NCBI GenBank assembly: GCA_014804655.1
Contig: JAAUZK010000031.1
Location: 12,477-76,476 of the forward strand
DNA from: Lachnospiraceae bacterium
Lineage (GTDB): Bacteria; Bacillota; Clostridia; Lachnospirales; Lachnospiraceae
Length of the DNA stretch: 64,000 bases
Reading direction: 5' to 3'
The translations under genes and the position numbers were made by a program. Below the pieces are notes generated by a model that saw only the letters and a program-made list of their open reading frames with translations, searched no databases and was not told the origin of the DNA. Each line of letters begins with the position of its first letter. Position 1 is the stretch's first letter. Positions 17,047 to 25,758 of the stretch are shown in pieces.

Positions 17047-17895
17047 CTACATTTTGACAGCGCCTTCTGTCACCCCGGCAATTACCCATTTACTGGTACA
17101 TACATAAACGATAATAACCGGAATAATTGCAAGACTCGCGCCTGCCAACAGAAGTCCCCATTCCGTTGCCGCTTCTCCGGCGGAATCTTTAAGCGCAATT
17201 ACCGCAACTACCAGCGGCTGAATCTTTGTATTTGTAAATGTCATAACATACGGCCAGAAGAAATCATTCCAAATCCGATTGAAAAAGATGACTGAAAAGG
17301 TTCCGATCATCGGCTTCGCCAGCGGAATCCCCATATAAAAGAACCTCTGAAATATATTACATCCATCCAGTTCTGACGCCTCGTTAATCTCTTTTCCCTG
17401 GCTTCTGAAATACGCTTCAAAGACAAATACCTCTGCACCTGCGGTGATGATCGTACCCAATATGATAGACAGTCTGGTTCCGGTTATCCCTAACGAACGC
17501 ATGACCTCAAGCTTCGGATATAAAGTCATGGGACCTAAAGATACAAACATCGTAGCCATGATCAGAAACCGAATGAGCTTTTTCCCCGGAAAATCCTGAC
17601 ACGCCATGCAATATCCCAGAACACAGATATTAAACATGGATATTACGGTTCCGACTGTAGAATACATCACACTGTTTCCGAGATACCCGACGAAATTTGC
17701 TTCCTTAAACGCCCTTGTATAGTTATTCCAGACAACCTCTTTCGGAAAAAACGTACTTTCCGTTAAGAGTTCGGATACCGGTTTTAACGATCCCATAATA
17801 CTGAATATAATCGGAAACAGTACAATGATACTTACGATAATCAAAAAAATGTAGATCAATATCTGTCCTGCTGATTTTTTTAATTTACTATTCAT
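17047..17895 (-). CDS. Sugar ABC transporter permease, MalG/UgpE type
   Basis: 282 residues with six predicted membrane helices and the EAA loop seen as EINEASELDGCNIFQRFFYMGIPLAKP, which docks onto the ATPase. It pairs with the MalF-type permease just upstream (10-base gap) to import an oligosaccharide, here most likely a glucuronide. GAGGTG lies before the ATG. The transporter has no ATPase gene in this window, which is common for CUT1 importers of Firmicutes that share one MsmK/MsiK-type ATPase encoded elsewhere. Confidence 0.92.
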   Translation of the reverse strand: MNSKLKKSAGQILIYIFLIIVSIIVLFPIIFSIMGSLKPVSELLTESTFFPKEVVWNNYTRAFKEANFVGYLGNSVMYSTVGTVISMFNICVLGYCMACQDFPGKKLIRFLIMATMFVSLGPMTLYPKLEVMRSLGITGTRLSIILGTIITAGAEVFVFEAYFRSQGKEINEASELDGCNIFQRFFYMGIPLAKPMIGTFSVIFFNRIWNDFFWPYVMTFTNTKIQPLVVAVIALKDSAGEAATEWGLLLAGASLAIIPVIIVYVCTSKWVIAGVTEGAVKM

Positions 17896-17905
17896 AATTC
17901 ACACC

Positions 17906-18889
17906 TCAGTCATACTGCATTTTTTCTGTTACCACGTTGTAAATCGCTGTGATAATACCTACGATAACTGCAGAAACTACTGCAACCGCAGCGCCCATTC
18001 CATATTGTGCCGTTGTGCCGCTCGGGAAGAACAGATTATAAATATACATAAAAGTCAACTCTGTTGTATGATTAGGTCCGCCTTTGGTCATAACGAAATA
18101 GGATCCCATTGCCTTTAAGCATCCCACAAGTGAAAGCATAATGATCACCTGTCCCATTCTTGCCATCATAGGGATCGTGATATAGCGAAGTCTCTGAAAA
18201 TCGGTTGCCCCGTCTATGCTGGCACTCTCATACACATCCTTCGGAATATTGGTCAGACCCGCAATAAAAAATAACATATTCAGTCCGAAGTAAATCCACG
18301 CATCCGCAAGTATACCTACGATAAACGCACTCTTCGTATTGGCAAGAAAATTATAGTACCGCGGAACCGCCCCTATATTTGACAGATACTTTGTCAAAAT
18401 TCCATTGTATGGATTCAGCATAATGGTGAATACCATAAAAATTGCAAAACTCGGCAGGATCTGCGGCATATAGAACAATGTTTTGAAAAACGTACGTCCC
18501 TTGATCTTACTGGTGACAAATAAGGCACAAAAAAAGGCAAGCGGAATCTCAATCAAAGTTTTTATCACTGCATATGTCAGTGTCCTGCCCCACGAAGACC
18601 AATATACCGCATAGGGATTCCCTGCCTCACTTAAAATCGCTTTAAAGTCAAAAAGTTTCTTAAAATTGCTCAGTCCCACAAAAATCGGTATCGTCGTACC
18701 GTCATAATTATACAGACAATACTTTAATGCCCATATGATCGGATAAACGCCCATTACCAGAAACAAAATCATTGTGGGCGCCAGAAGAATGTACGTAGGT
18801 ACATTCCTTCTGGCTTTTTTTGCCACACCTTTGAGATGACTTTGTTTACCGGCAGCATTTTTTTCGTATGCTTTCTTTCCAGTTTTCAT
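17906..18889 (-). CDS. Sugar ABC transporter permease, MalF/UgpA type
   Basis: About 327 residues. After a basic cytoplasmic tail of about 35 residues come six membrane helices, starting YILLAPTMILFLVMGVYPIIW. The EAA loop reads YESASIDGATDFQRLRYITIPMM. It forms the transmembrane pore together with the downstream MalG-type protein. ATGs at 18895 and 18889 share one AGGAAG site; 18889 has better spacing. It lies 41 bases after the binding-protein gene, in the order binding protein - MalF - MalG typical of CUT1 importers. Confidence 0.92.
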   Translation of the reverse strand: MKTGKKAYEKNAAGKQSHLKGVAKKARRNVPTYILLAPTMILFLVMGVYPIIWALKYCLYNYDGTTIPIFVGLSNFKKLFDFKAILSEAGNPYAVYWSSWGRTLTYAVIKTLIEIPLAFFCALFVTSKIKGRTFFKTLFYMPQILPSFAIFMVFTIMLNPYNGILTKYLSNIGAVPRYYNFLANTKSAFIVGILADAWIYFGLNMLFFIAGLTNIPKDVYESASIDGATDFQRLRYITIPMMARMGQVIIMLSLVGCLKAMGSYFVMTKGGPNHTTELTFMYIYNLFFPSGTTAQYGMGAAVAVVSAVIVGIITAIYNVVTEKMQYD

Positions 18890-18930
18890 ATACATCTCTT
18901 CCTTATTTTATTATATCCTATTCTCTGTTT

Positions 18931-20457
18931 CTACTGCAATGCCTTCCACTCATCGGCTGTCAGATACTTAATATTTTCAGGATCGATCGCCTGTTTCGGA
19001 TCAAAATTCTCGATAGACATAATCTTTCCCTGGAATCCGATCTTAACATCAGATACTTCCGCCTTCTGTTCGTCCATCTTGGCCTGCTCATACAAGCCGT
19101 TATTATAACGTGCAGACAATTCTTCCAATGTTGCCATAGCATCCATGCCCGGATTGCTGATAAGCGTTGCCAGTGTTGTCGCCTCATTATCGCCAGAGAT
19201 CTGTACACTCAGATTCACATTGGATACCGGCACCATATCTTCTGTCGGATTATAGCTCACCCACTGTGTATATTCAGAAGCAGGCTTATTCTCAGCTGCC
19301 TCTAACGCCCACGGCAGAATAGACATATCCGTTGCCTTGGATAACATTTCCGACTGATAGTCTTCTCCAAGCATGAACTCAACAAATTTTGCGGCAGCCT
19401 CCTTGTGCTCACTTGTGGAAGAAAGCATATAGTTTGCTGAATCACGCAGGCACAGTGCGCCTTTATTCTCTCCGCCCATAGCTGAAGGCCAATCAAACAC
19501 ATCCCAATCGCAGCTTGCTTCAAATTGATCATTAATTGCTGCGCAATCCCATGAAACAGAAGGTAAAATACCGATTTTTCCTGCTGCGAACTGTGCGCGG
19601 ACGCCATCATTATCAAGTGTCTCTGCTCCGGGGAATGTAATTCCTTCTGCGATCATCTGTCTGAATAAATTAATATACGGTTCCATATATGTGAAATCAT
19701 AGACATTCTTCCGGAAATCATATCCCATCTTGTAATATCCTTCGTATGCACCGATCGGCTCCGTGATAAAAGCCACTGCCGATCCGGAAGGTGCACTGCT
19801 GAGTCCGAATCCGTAATACTCTCCATTGCCTGCCTCAGTGATCTTCTTTGCGCACTCATATACTTCATCCCATGTTTTCGGTGTTTCCGTAATTCCTGCC
19901 GCTTCAAACAGCTCTTTATTGTATGCCATCTTGTAAGTTTTGGCTCCCCATACAAATGCGTATGTATTCAATTCGCCGTCAACTTCCACTTTATAGGTAT
20001 ACGGGTCGATCTTCTCTTTAAAATCAGCGGATAAATAATTATCCCACGGCTCGATCCATCCGTTACTCAGAGCCTCCGTCACATCCTGTACGCCATGAAG
20101 AATATCCGGTGCCTGTCCCGATTGGATTGCGGTTTTTAATGCCGTCTGCCACTCTCCTGTTTTCAACACCACTTCTACAGTAATATTGTCTTCATTCGTC
20201 TCATTAAATTTCTCCACCATTGGTTCAATGGCTGTCATGGATCCCGATGTCCATGTAAAATACTGAATCGTCACCGGCTCTTTATTGCTGCCGCTGTCTG
20301 AACTCTCCGTATCGGCGTTTCCTCCCTGATTTGAAGTACTTCCTGCCTGTTTCGCTTCAGCGCTGCCTCCCGTACTTCCACATCCTGATAATACGGACAT
20401 CGTCATCGCTGCTGTACAGATCACAGCCAGCACCTTATTCATTATGTTCTTTTTCAC
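18931..20457 (-). CDS. Extracellular sugar-binding lipoprotein
   Basis: 508 residues, family 1 solute-binding protein. A hydrophobic signal ends in SVLSGCGS, a lipobox, so the mature protein is membrane-anchored on the outside, followed by a Ser/Gly/Asn/Glu linker. Family marks include VTIQYFTWTSGS, AFVWGAKTYKMAYNKELFEAAGI and FAAGKIGILPSVSWD. The GTG at 20457 is chosen because AGGAGG lies 8 bases upstream; the track ATG is far from any site. It should deliver a glucuronide to the two permeases. A promoter could lie in the 101-base gap after the yesN-like gene, so it may be the gene the two-component system controls. Confidence 0.92.
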   Translation of the reverse strand: MKKNIMNKVLAVICTAAMTMSVLSGCGSTGGSAEAKQAGSTSNQGGNADTESSDSGSNKEPVTIQYFTWTSGSMTAIEPMVEKFNETNEDNITVEVVLKTGEWQTALKTAIQSGQAPDILHGVQDVTEALSNGWIEPWDNYLSADFKEKIDPYTYKVEVDGELNTYAFVWGAKTYKMAYNKELFEAAGITETPKTWDEVYECAKKITEAGNGEYYGFGLSSAPSGSAVAFITEPIGAYEGYYKMGYDFRKNVYDFTYMEPYINLFRQMIAEGITFPGAETLDNDGVRAQFAAGKIGILPSVSWDCAAINDQFEASCDWDVFDWPSAMGGENKGALCLRDSANYMLSSTSEHKEAAAKFVEFMLGEDYQSEMLSKATDMSILPWALEAAENKPASEYTQWVSYNPTEDMVPVSNVNLSVQISGDNEATTLATLISNPGMDAMATLEELSARYNNGLYEQAKMDEQKAEVSDVKIGFQGKIMSIENFDPKQAIDPENIKYLTADEWKALQ

Positions 20458-20558
20458 TTTTGGTTCCTCCTTGTTTTTTGATAATTTCATTCTAAACAAA
20501 GACAGCGAAAAAAACTTATGACCCATGTGTAAAAACTTCCGCCGCTTATTAATACCAT

Positions 20559-22148
20559 TTATTGCTTTTCTTCCTGATACTTCTTGTATACCTTAGAGAA
20601 ATATCTCCCGTCTTTGTAGCCCAGCTCCTGTGCGATCTGATTTAAGTTATACTGTTCTGTCTTCATCAATTCTGCCGCCCGCTCCATCTTGATCCTCACC
20701 ACATAATCTTTGAAGTTCTCCCCATGCTCCTTAAACAGAAAACTCAGATAATTAGGACTGACGAACACGGCATCCGCCACCGTGATCAATGACACATCGC
20801 CGGACATATTCTGTTTCACATACTTCTCGGCTTTCTCAATGATACCTTCATTCCGCAGAATACGGTTATTGTTGATCCTGTCCGCAATATCATACAGAAC
20901 TCTGCTTACCTTTCTCTCCAGTTCCTGCAGCGTCGATAATTTCTTTCTTCTTCCCATATCCGCTATCAATTCTTCAAGCTCCGTAAAAAAATCATCCTCA
21001 AATACGGAACCGTCTTCCTTCAGAAAAATCAACAGATAGGTAAGAAACATTTTAATCGTTTCAATAATAAAGTCCTGTCCCTTGGACACATAATTCTCCA
21101 GAGCTTCAAAATACTTCCTAAGCTCTCTATCCGTTCCCGTACCATCACCTATCTTGATACACAAAAGCAGATCTTCCTGCTGTGCAAAGAAAAGACCTTC
21201 CCCATGCTCGTCCTTTGCCATATCACCGATATAAACAGTGCTCATATTTCCCATAAAAAAACGGAAATTCAGTGCTTTTTCCGCTTCTCGGTAGGCTTTG
21301 GGCAGATATAAAATATTATTTATCATCCTTCCGATCCCAAAACTCACTGATTCTTCCCGCAGCTTTTTCATTTCTCTCTGAATACGTTCCGCTTTCCCCT
21401 GTAAATACGTCACAGTGTCCTTCTTGGAAATATCCGCAGAATAATTTAATACGATCACAACCCGGTCTTTTAAATCATCAAATACAATACACCGATATTC
21501 ATTTCCGATTATTTCCTCACAGAGTTCGCGCAACTGGAGCTGGGATATCCGGAACAGGTCTTCTTCTTCAGGTTTATGATCCAGTTCTGCGATCATCACC
21601 GCTATATTTTCTGCATCAACAGCCACTTGGAGATAATCCATCTGCTGCCTTATTCTCTTTTCGTCTCGCTCTCGACCGTTCAGCAGTTGGTTCATAAAGT
21701 GTTCCCGTAAGATCGGAATACTCTTTTCCAGCTTTATCTTTAAAAGTTCCTCATCCGCTTTCTTCTTCCGCTCCGCCAGTATTTCTTCCTTTACCCGCAG
21801 CACTACCTCTAGCAGTTTTTCCATACGGGCAGGCTTCAATAAATAGTCACAGGCATGGTACTCCATTGCTTTCTTCACATATTCAAACTCTTCATGTCCG
21901 GACAATAAAATCACCCTGATATCCGAATACTGCTCATATACGGTTCTCGTCAGCTCAATTCCGTCCATGACCGGCATAACAACATCAGTGAGAATGATAT
22001 CCGGTTTCTCCCTTTGTATCTGCTGCAATGCAGCCTGTCCGTTTTCTGCCGCCCCTACAATCTGAATATCATACTCTTCCCAGTTTCCTACCTTACAGAT
22101 TCCCTCTCGAAGAATCTTCTCATCCTCAACGACTAACATTTTCATCAT
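20559..22148 (-). CDS. YesN-like AraC-family response regulator
   Basis: 529 residues. Receiver domain at about 1-120, with the phosphorylatable Asp in DIILTDVVMPVMDG and the switch Lys in YLLKPA. A long helical middle region carries no named domain. A C-terminal pair of AraC helix-turn-helices starts near 430, marked by NYLSFLFKEHGENFKDYV and IAQELGYKDGRYFSKVYKKY. It is expected to activate the downstream glucuronide genes when phosphorylated by the YesM-like kinase. The start at 22148 lies inside the kinase gene (23-base overlap), so the two are co-translated; GGGGTGG is the ribosome site. Confidence 0.93.
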   Translation of the reverse strand: MMKMLVVEDEKILREGICKVGNWEEYDIQIVGAAENGQAALQQIQREKPDIILTDVVMPVMDGIELTRTVYEQYSDIRVILLSGHEEFEYVKKAMEYHACDYLLKPARMEKLLEVVLRVKEEILAERKKKADEELLKIKLEKSIPILREHFMNQLLNGRERDEKRIRQQMDYLQVAVDAENIAVMIAELDHKPEEEDLFRISQLQLRELCEEIIGNEYRCIVFDDLKDRVVIVLNYSADISKKDTVTYLQGKAERIQREMKKLREESVSFGIGRMINNILYLPKAYREAEKALNFRFFMGNMSTVYIGDMAKDEHGEGLFFAQQEDLLLCIKIGDGTGTDRELRKYFEALENYVSKGQDFIIETIKMFLTYLLIFLKEDGSVFEDDFFTELEELIADMGRRKKLSTLQELERKVSRVLYDIADRINNNRILRNEGIIEKAEKYVKQNMSGDVSLITVADAVFVSPNYLSFLFKEHGENFKDYVVRIKMERAAELMKTEQYNLNQIAQELGYKDGRYFSKVYKKYQEEKQ

Positions 22149-23979
22149 CTGTATGTCCACCCCTTTCCTCAACTTTACCTCCGGAAAAATTCATCGGAAA
22201 ACAAATCCGCACCTTTGTTCCCTCCGTAATTTCTGTGTCAAACCAGACGCCGTATGATTCTCCTGCATAGAGTTGAATTCTCGCCTTTACATTTTCTATT
22301 GCATATCCATAATTCCCATCACCCTGTGCCCGGTTGCGGTTGATCTCCTCCCGCTTCTCTATGGGCATTCCACATCCGTTATCCGCAATATCAATGATGA
22401 TATCTTCCTCTTCTCTAAACACACGGATATCGATCTTCCCTTTTTCCGTCATACCTTCAAATCCATGCAGCAGTGAATTTTCTACAAAGGGCTGCAGGAT
22501 CAGTTTCGGAACGCTGTATTTAACAAGCGCCTGATCTATTGAGATCCGGTAGTCAAATGTGTCATCCATCCGCCTTTTCTGGATCTCCAGATATTTTTTG
22601 ACATGTTCTGCCTCTCTCTCCACTGTAGTAATATCTTCTCCCTTATTTAAACTCAGCCGGAAGAAATCCGCCAGATCCGCTATCAGATTTGCTGAACTGT
22701 CATTTCCCTCCATCTTATCCATCCAGTAGACCATATCCAGCGTATTATATAAGAAATGCGGATTGATCTGTGCCTGAAGCGCTTTTAATTCTTCGATCTG
22801 CTTCTGCTTTTCTACCTGTTTTACTTCCTCGATCAAATTTGCTGTTTTCTGTACCATGGCTGCAAATCTTCTTCCTAAATAAGCAACTTCATCATTATAT
22901 TTTGGCACAAAGGTAACGACCATATTATTATCCACAACCTCGTCCATTGATTTCGCCAGCGTCCGTATCGGTGTCACGACAGTGCGGGAAATGAACGACG
23001 CAATACCGATAACAATAACAACTGATATAACGAAAATAAACACTGCAGCAGTTTGTATCTGTTTCGCCTGCCTATATAAAATATTCATATCATACAGATA
23101 AACAATACTCCAATCCGCAAGATCAATCTTGCGAATGTTGATTCCCACACGCCCCTCTATTAACTCTCCTTCAAAGATTCCTGAAGTGTTGCCCCTAATC
23201 TCATCAGTCAATGCATCAACATCTTCCTCTGTAAGCCAGTCAATACTTCCTTCGGAAACGACTACATCTCCCTGATCATCAAAAATCATCACACTGGTCT
23301 GACGCTTGACCGCTTCCTTATGAATCTGTTTCTGCAGCCACGACTTCTTCAACCGAAAAATTAATACGCTGTAGTCTTCATTCTCTTCCGAAAGATATCC
23401 GACATCAGGATTTACGGAATTTTCTCCGTTCGTGTAATAGAATGATCTCACAATACTGAAATATTCCTTGTCCGGTTCAAAGTCTCCATATAGGATCCTG
23501 TTCTTATTCTCCATGCATACATCATAATAAACGGACTTCTGAAACTGTGCCCAGTCATATTCCGGTCTGTATTCACTGGAATAAACTTCGCCATTGTGGA
23601 ACAGATAGACGTCGTCGAGCTGCCTGCTGTTCCTTATCTTAATATCCATAAAATAGTTTGTAAGTTCACTGCTCAATTCCACCTTCTGAACAGGTGTCTT
23701 CACCCCTGATACACTGTTTCTGTACAAATCAATAAATTGATTGTCCGAAAAAATGTTGATAAACTCTCCATTGATTCCTTTAACCTGCGTACTGATATCT
23801 TTTTCCAAATATTCAAGCGAATCGCTTAGAATCGCCATCTCTTTCTTTTTCAGCAGATCTACCGTAAAGTGATAGGAATATAACGTAATTCCTCCCACCA
23901 ATATAACCGCAAACAATGTATATAATACTATCATTCTCATTCTCAGTGAGGTATTCATAAAAAATCTTTTCAGTATCAT
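22126..23979 (-). CDS. YesM-like sensor histidine kinase
   Basis: 617 residues. One membrane helix near 14-36, an extracytoplasmic sensor of about 250 residues, a second helix near 298-320 and a HAMP region (VVTPIRTLAKSMDEV). The kinase core follows: the phospho-acceptor His is in ALQAQINPHFLYNTLD, and the ATP-binding parts are FVENSLLHG and IADNGCGMP. This is the two-component type that senses extracellular sugars and works with a YesN regulator. GGAAAG precedes the ATG. Its position at the head of the glucuronide locus suggests it detects the imported glucuronide or its binding protein. Confidence 0.93.
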   Translation of the reverse strand: MILKRFFMNTSLRMRMIVLYTLFAVILVGGITLYSYHFTVDLLKKKEMAILSDSLEYLEKDISTQVKGINGEFINIFSDNQFIDLYRNSVSGVKTPVQKVELSSELTNYFMDIKIRNSRQLDDVYLFHNGEVYSSEYRPEYDWAQFQKSVYYDVCMENKNRILYGDFEPDKEYFSIVRSFYYTNGENSVNPDVGYLSEENEDYSVLIFRLKKSWLQKQIHKEAVKRQTSVMIFDDQGDVVVSEGSIDWLTEEDVDALTDEIRGNTSGIFEGELIEGRVGINIRKIDLADWSIVYLYDMNILYRQAKQIQTAAVFIFVISVVIVIGIASFISRTVVTPIRTLAKSMDEVVDNNMVVTFVPKYNDEVAYLGRRFAAMVQKTANLIEEVKQVEKQKQIEELKALQAQINPHFLYNTLDMVYWMDKMEGNDSSANLIADLADFFRLSLNKGEDITTVEREAEHVKKYLEIQKRRMDDTFDYRISIDQALVKYSVPKLILQPFVENSLLHGFEGMTEKGKIDIRVFREEEDIIIDIADNGCGMPIEKREEINRNRAQGDGNYGYAIENVKARIQLYAGESYGVWFDTEITEGTKVRICFPMNFSGGKVEERGGHTDDENVSR

Positions 23980-24174
23980 TGGCTTTCCTCTCTTTATCTG
24001 TGTGATATATTGATTTTAACACTATCATTGCCGCTGTTGTAATTTTTCTGTGACAATGCGCTGAAATAGCAGACCATATTCTCATAATATAAACCCCTAT
24101 TCGTAAAAACTTATCTAAAATGTATAAAAATTCATTCACTTTTCTTAATCAGCCTGACCCTGCCGTGCACACAC

Positions 24175-24691
24175 AATCGAGTAGGAGGTAGGCGATTATT
24201 TCGCCTACCGACCTCTCACACCACCGTGCGTACCGTTCGGTACAATATATCGAGTTACACTCTTCATTACCCGTTCTACCGCCTGTTGAACAAACCGGTC
24301 TACTACGGTTGGTACTCCAAGATTTCTTACTCCGCCGTCAGGTTTTGGTATCTCCACCCTGCGGACTGGTTGCGGTTTGTACTTCCTTGTCCGCAACTGT
24401 TCTCTGATACTTTCGCCGTTTTCCGAAAGGTAATCGCCAAGCTCTTCTACGTTCATGCCATCCACACCTGCCGCATTTACTCGTACTTCCGGCAACCTTT
24501 TGGACTTCAATGCTTTTAGCCGCCTTATCCTTATTTCCGAGCCTTATATGCGGTTCCTGTCCGTCAGGTCAGAGGTTTGCCTTCAGATTCCGTCTCACGG
24601 CGGACACCCTTGCTGTTCGGCTATGTGCTTCGTCGTTGCCTGCGCGCACTCGGGACTTTCAGCCGTTAGAGTTCGCCCATGCTGGGCGAAC
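24175..24691 (-). mobile_element. Internally deleted group II intron
   Basis: On the minus strand the element begins GTTCGCCCAGCATGGGCGAA and continues with the domain I signature CTAACGGCTGAAAGTCCCGA. It runs into the start of a reverse-transcriptase frame and then jumps directly to a domain V-like end (CGCACGGTGGTGTGAGAGG) and a domain VI hairpin (GGTAGGCGA/TCGCCTACC), finishing near CTCCTACTCGAT. Most of the protein and domains II-IV are missing, so it cannot move by itself. Boundaries are estimated to within a few bases from remembered intron ends, not from an alignment. Confidence 0.75.
24205..24510 (-). pseudogene. Group II intron reverse transcriptase, N-terminal fragment
   Basis: 101 residues keep only the start of an LtrA-type reverse transcriptase: AAGVDGMNVEELGDYL, then YKPQPVRRVEIPKPDGGVRN, GVPTVVDRFVQQAVERV. 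After this the family sequence stops abruptly and the frame reads through intron RNA domain V sequence to a stop. The catalytic YADD region, maturase and any endonuclease domains are absent. It is nonfunctional as an enzyme. Confidence 0.85.
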
Positions 24692-24694
24692 TAA

Positions 24695-24770
24695 AGATAC
24701 CCCATGCACCACTACCGGCACATGGGGTATCCCCTCATCCACTAACCAGACAATTACTGATCAAATCTAT
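24695..24770. repeat. Dispersed hairpin repeat, copy 2
   Basis: TACCCCATGCAC..GCACATGGGGTA forms a strong hairpin immediately next to the intron 5' end, followed by TATCCC and a tail ending AATTACTGATC. It matches copy 1 at 2581-2665. Some group II introns insert next to terminator-like hairpins, so this may be the 5' exon target. The stretch 24771-24861 shows nothing else. Confidence 0.55.
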
Positions 24771-24861
24771 ATGCTCCCACGTTGTCTCCGCATTTGATCT
24801 TGACCAGGAATTCTTCATTAAGATTCGGTGCCTACACCGAAGCGCGGCAACCCTATTTTTA

Positions 24862-24987
24862 TTAATGCTTTACTGCTTTATGAACAGCTAATGTCTTACC
24901 TGCATTACTTTTAGCACCTTTGCTTGAGGCGTTAGAAGCAAGAGTTTTAGCCGCTTTACCAACTTTACCGCCATGATGTACTGCCAT
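24862..24987 (-). CDS. Short basic Gly/Ala/Lys-rich peptide
   Basis: A 41-residue peptide starting MAVHHGGKVGKAAKTLAS and ending HKAVKH. A very strong ribosome site, AAAGGAGG, lies 8 bases before the ATG at 24987, which is better than anything upstream of the longer track ORF (25092). The peptide has many Lys and His, no acidic residues, no Cys and no hydrophobic helix. Two related motifs, AAKTLAS and AGKTLAV, repeat within it. It may be a nucleic-acid-binding or antimicrobial-like peptide; I do not recognise a family. It lies downstream of the XRE-ImmA-PIN operon. Confidence 0.5.
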   Translation of the reverse strand: MAVHHGGKVGKAAKTLASNASSKGAKSNAGKTLAVHKAVKH

Positions 24988-25093
24988 ACTATTTCCCTCC
25001 TTTGCGTTTTTTAACAACTCTTGCAAAAGATTATCTTCTCTGTTATATTTAAATTGCTTATATTCAAATGTCGAAAGATAATCTTTTGACATC

Positions 25094-25118
25094 AGAACCA
25101 GATATCTTATCTGGTTCT
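25094..25118. terminator. Perfect 11-bp inverted repeat after the PIN gene
   Basis: AGAACCAGATA - TCT - TATCTGGTTCT pairs without mismatch. It lies 35 bases beyond the PIN gene stop on the minus strand. No long U-run follows on either strand, so it may be a weak terminator, an RNA-stabilising hairpin or an operator. Confidence 0.4.
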
Positions 25119-25152
25119 ATTTATGTAAAAGAATAATTCTATTACATTAATT

Positions 25153-25758
25153 TTATCCTACTGCTTTCTTACGTTTTATATATTCTTCATATGTGCCTTC
25201 CGGCAGATACAACCCATCTTCATACATCTTTTCCCACAAATTAATTGCATTTTTTTGAGTTATTATTCCTAATTCTTCCGCTTTTACCAATACATCTGCC
25301 GTAGTCCATAAAGTAATTCCATAATTTTCTACGTATCGACCGACATCTTTTAAGTTGTTACTTGCCAGACAAGCGGCTTCATCTTCCGCATAAAGCAACA
25401 TGCTTATAGCCGCTGACTCACCCTGCCCCATACTTTCCTTTAATTCTTTATACTTTATTCCCATATCGGAAAACGGGTCAATATCTCTAATATATACATT
25501 TCCGGAACCACTCACTTTATCTTTCTTATTATTTAACTGCATGAGCGGTGTTTGCAGACGTTCCCTTGTTCTAGTACTATATCCCAGTTCCTCTATTACT
25601 GCTTGCGGAACCACTATATCCATTTCCAATTTTGCAAATAATCTCGTCACAATTCCAAATTGATTTCTCCACAAAAAACTTGACAAAAAATCTGTATCGG
25701 AAATGACAATTTCATTTTTTTCGGCAGTATTGTTCATCTTGTCACGCTGATCAGTCAT
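25153..25758 (-). CDS. PIN-domain nuclease-like protein
   Basis: 201 residues. The order of acidic motifs fits a PIN-fold RNase: IVISDTDFLSSFL (first Asp) near residue 20, IVVPQAVIEELGY, then MGQGESAAISMLLYAE near 110 and CLASNNLKDVGRYVENYGI near 130. Length is greater than classical VapC (about 130), with a C-terminal helical extension. It overlaps the ImmA/IrrE gene by 8 bases and ends a three-gene operon. As the last gene, it is the likely effector: an RNase restrained by the regulator or released by the protease. RNA target unknown. Confidence 0.75.
   Translation of the reverse strand: MTDQRDKMNNTAEKNEIVISDTDFLSSFLWRNQFGIVTRLFAKLEMDIVVPQAVIEELGYSTRTRERLQTPLMQLNNKKDKVSGSGNVYIRDIDPFSDMGIKYKELKESMGQGESAAISMLLYAEDEAACLASNNLKDVGRYVENYGITLWTTADVLVKAEELGIITQKNAINLWEKMYEDGLYLPEGTYEEYIKRKKAVG

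Noticed and set aside
24862-25092. 76-residue version of the basic peptide gene
   Set aside because: The upstream ATG lacks a ribosome site, while the internal ATG at 24987 has AAAGGAGG at ideal spacing; the longer form was not used.
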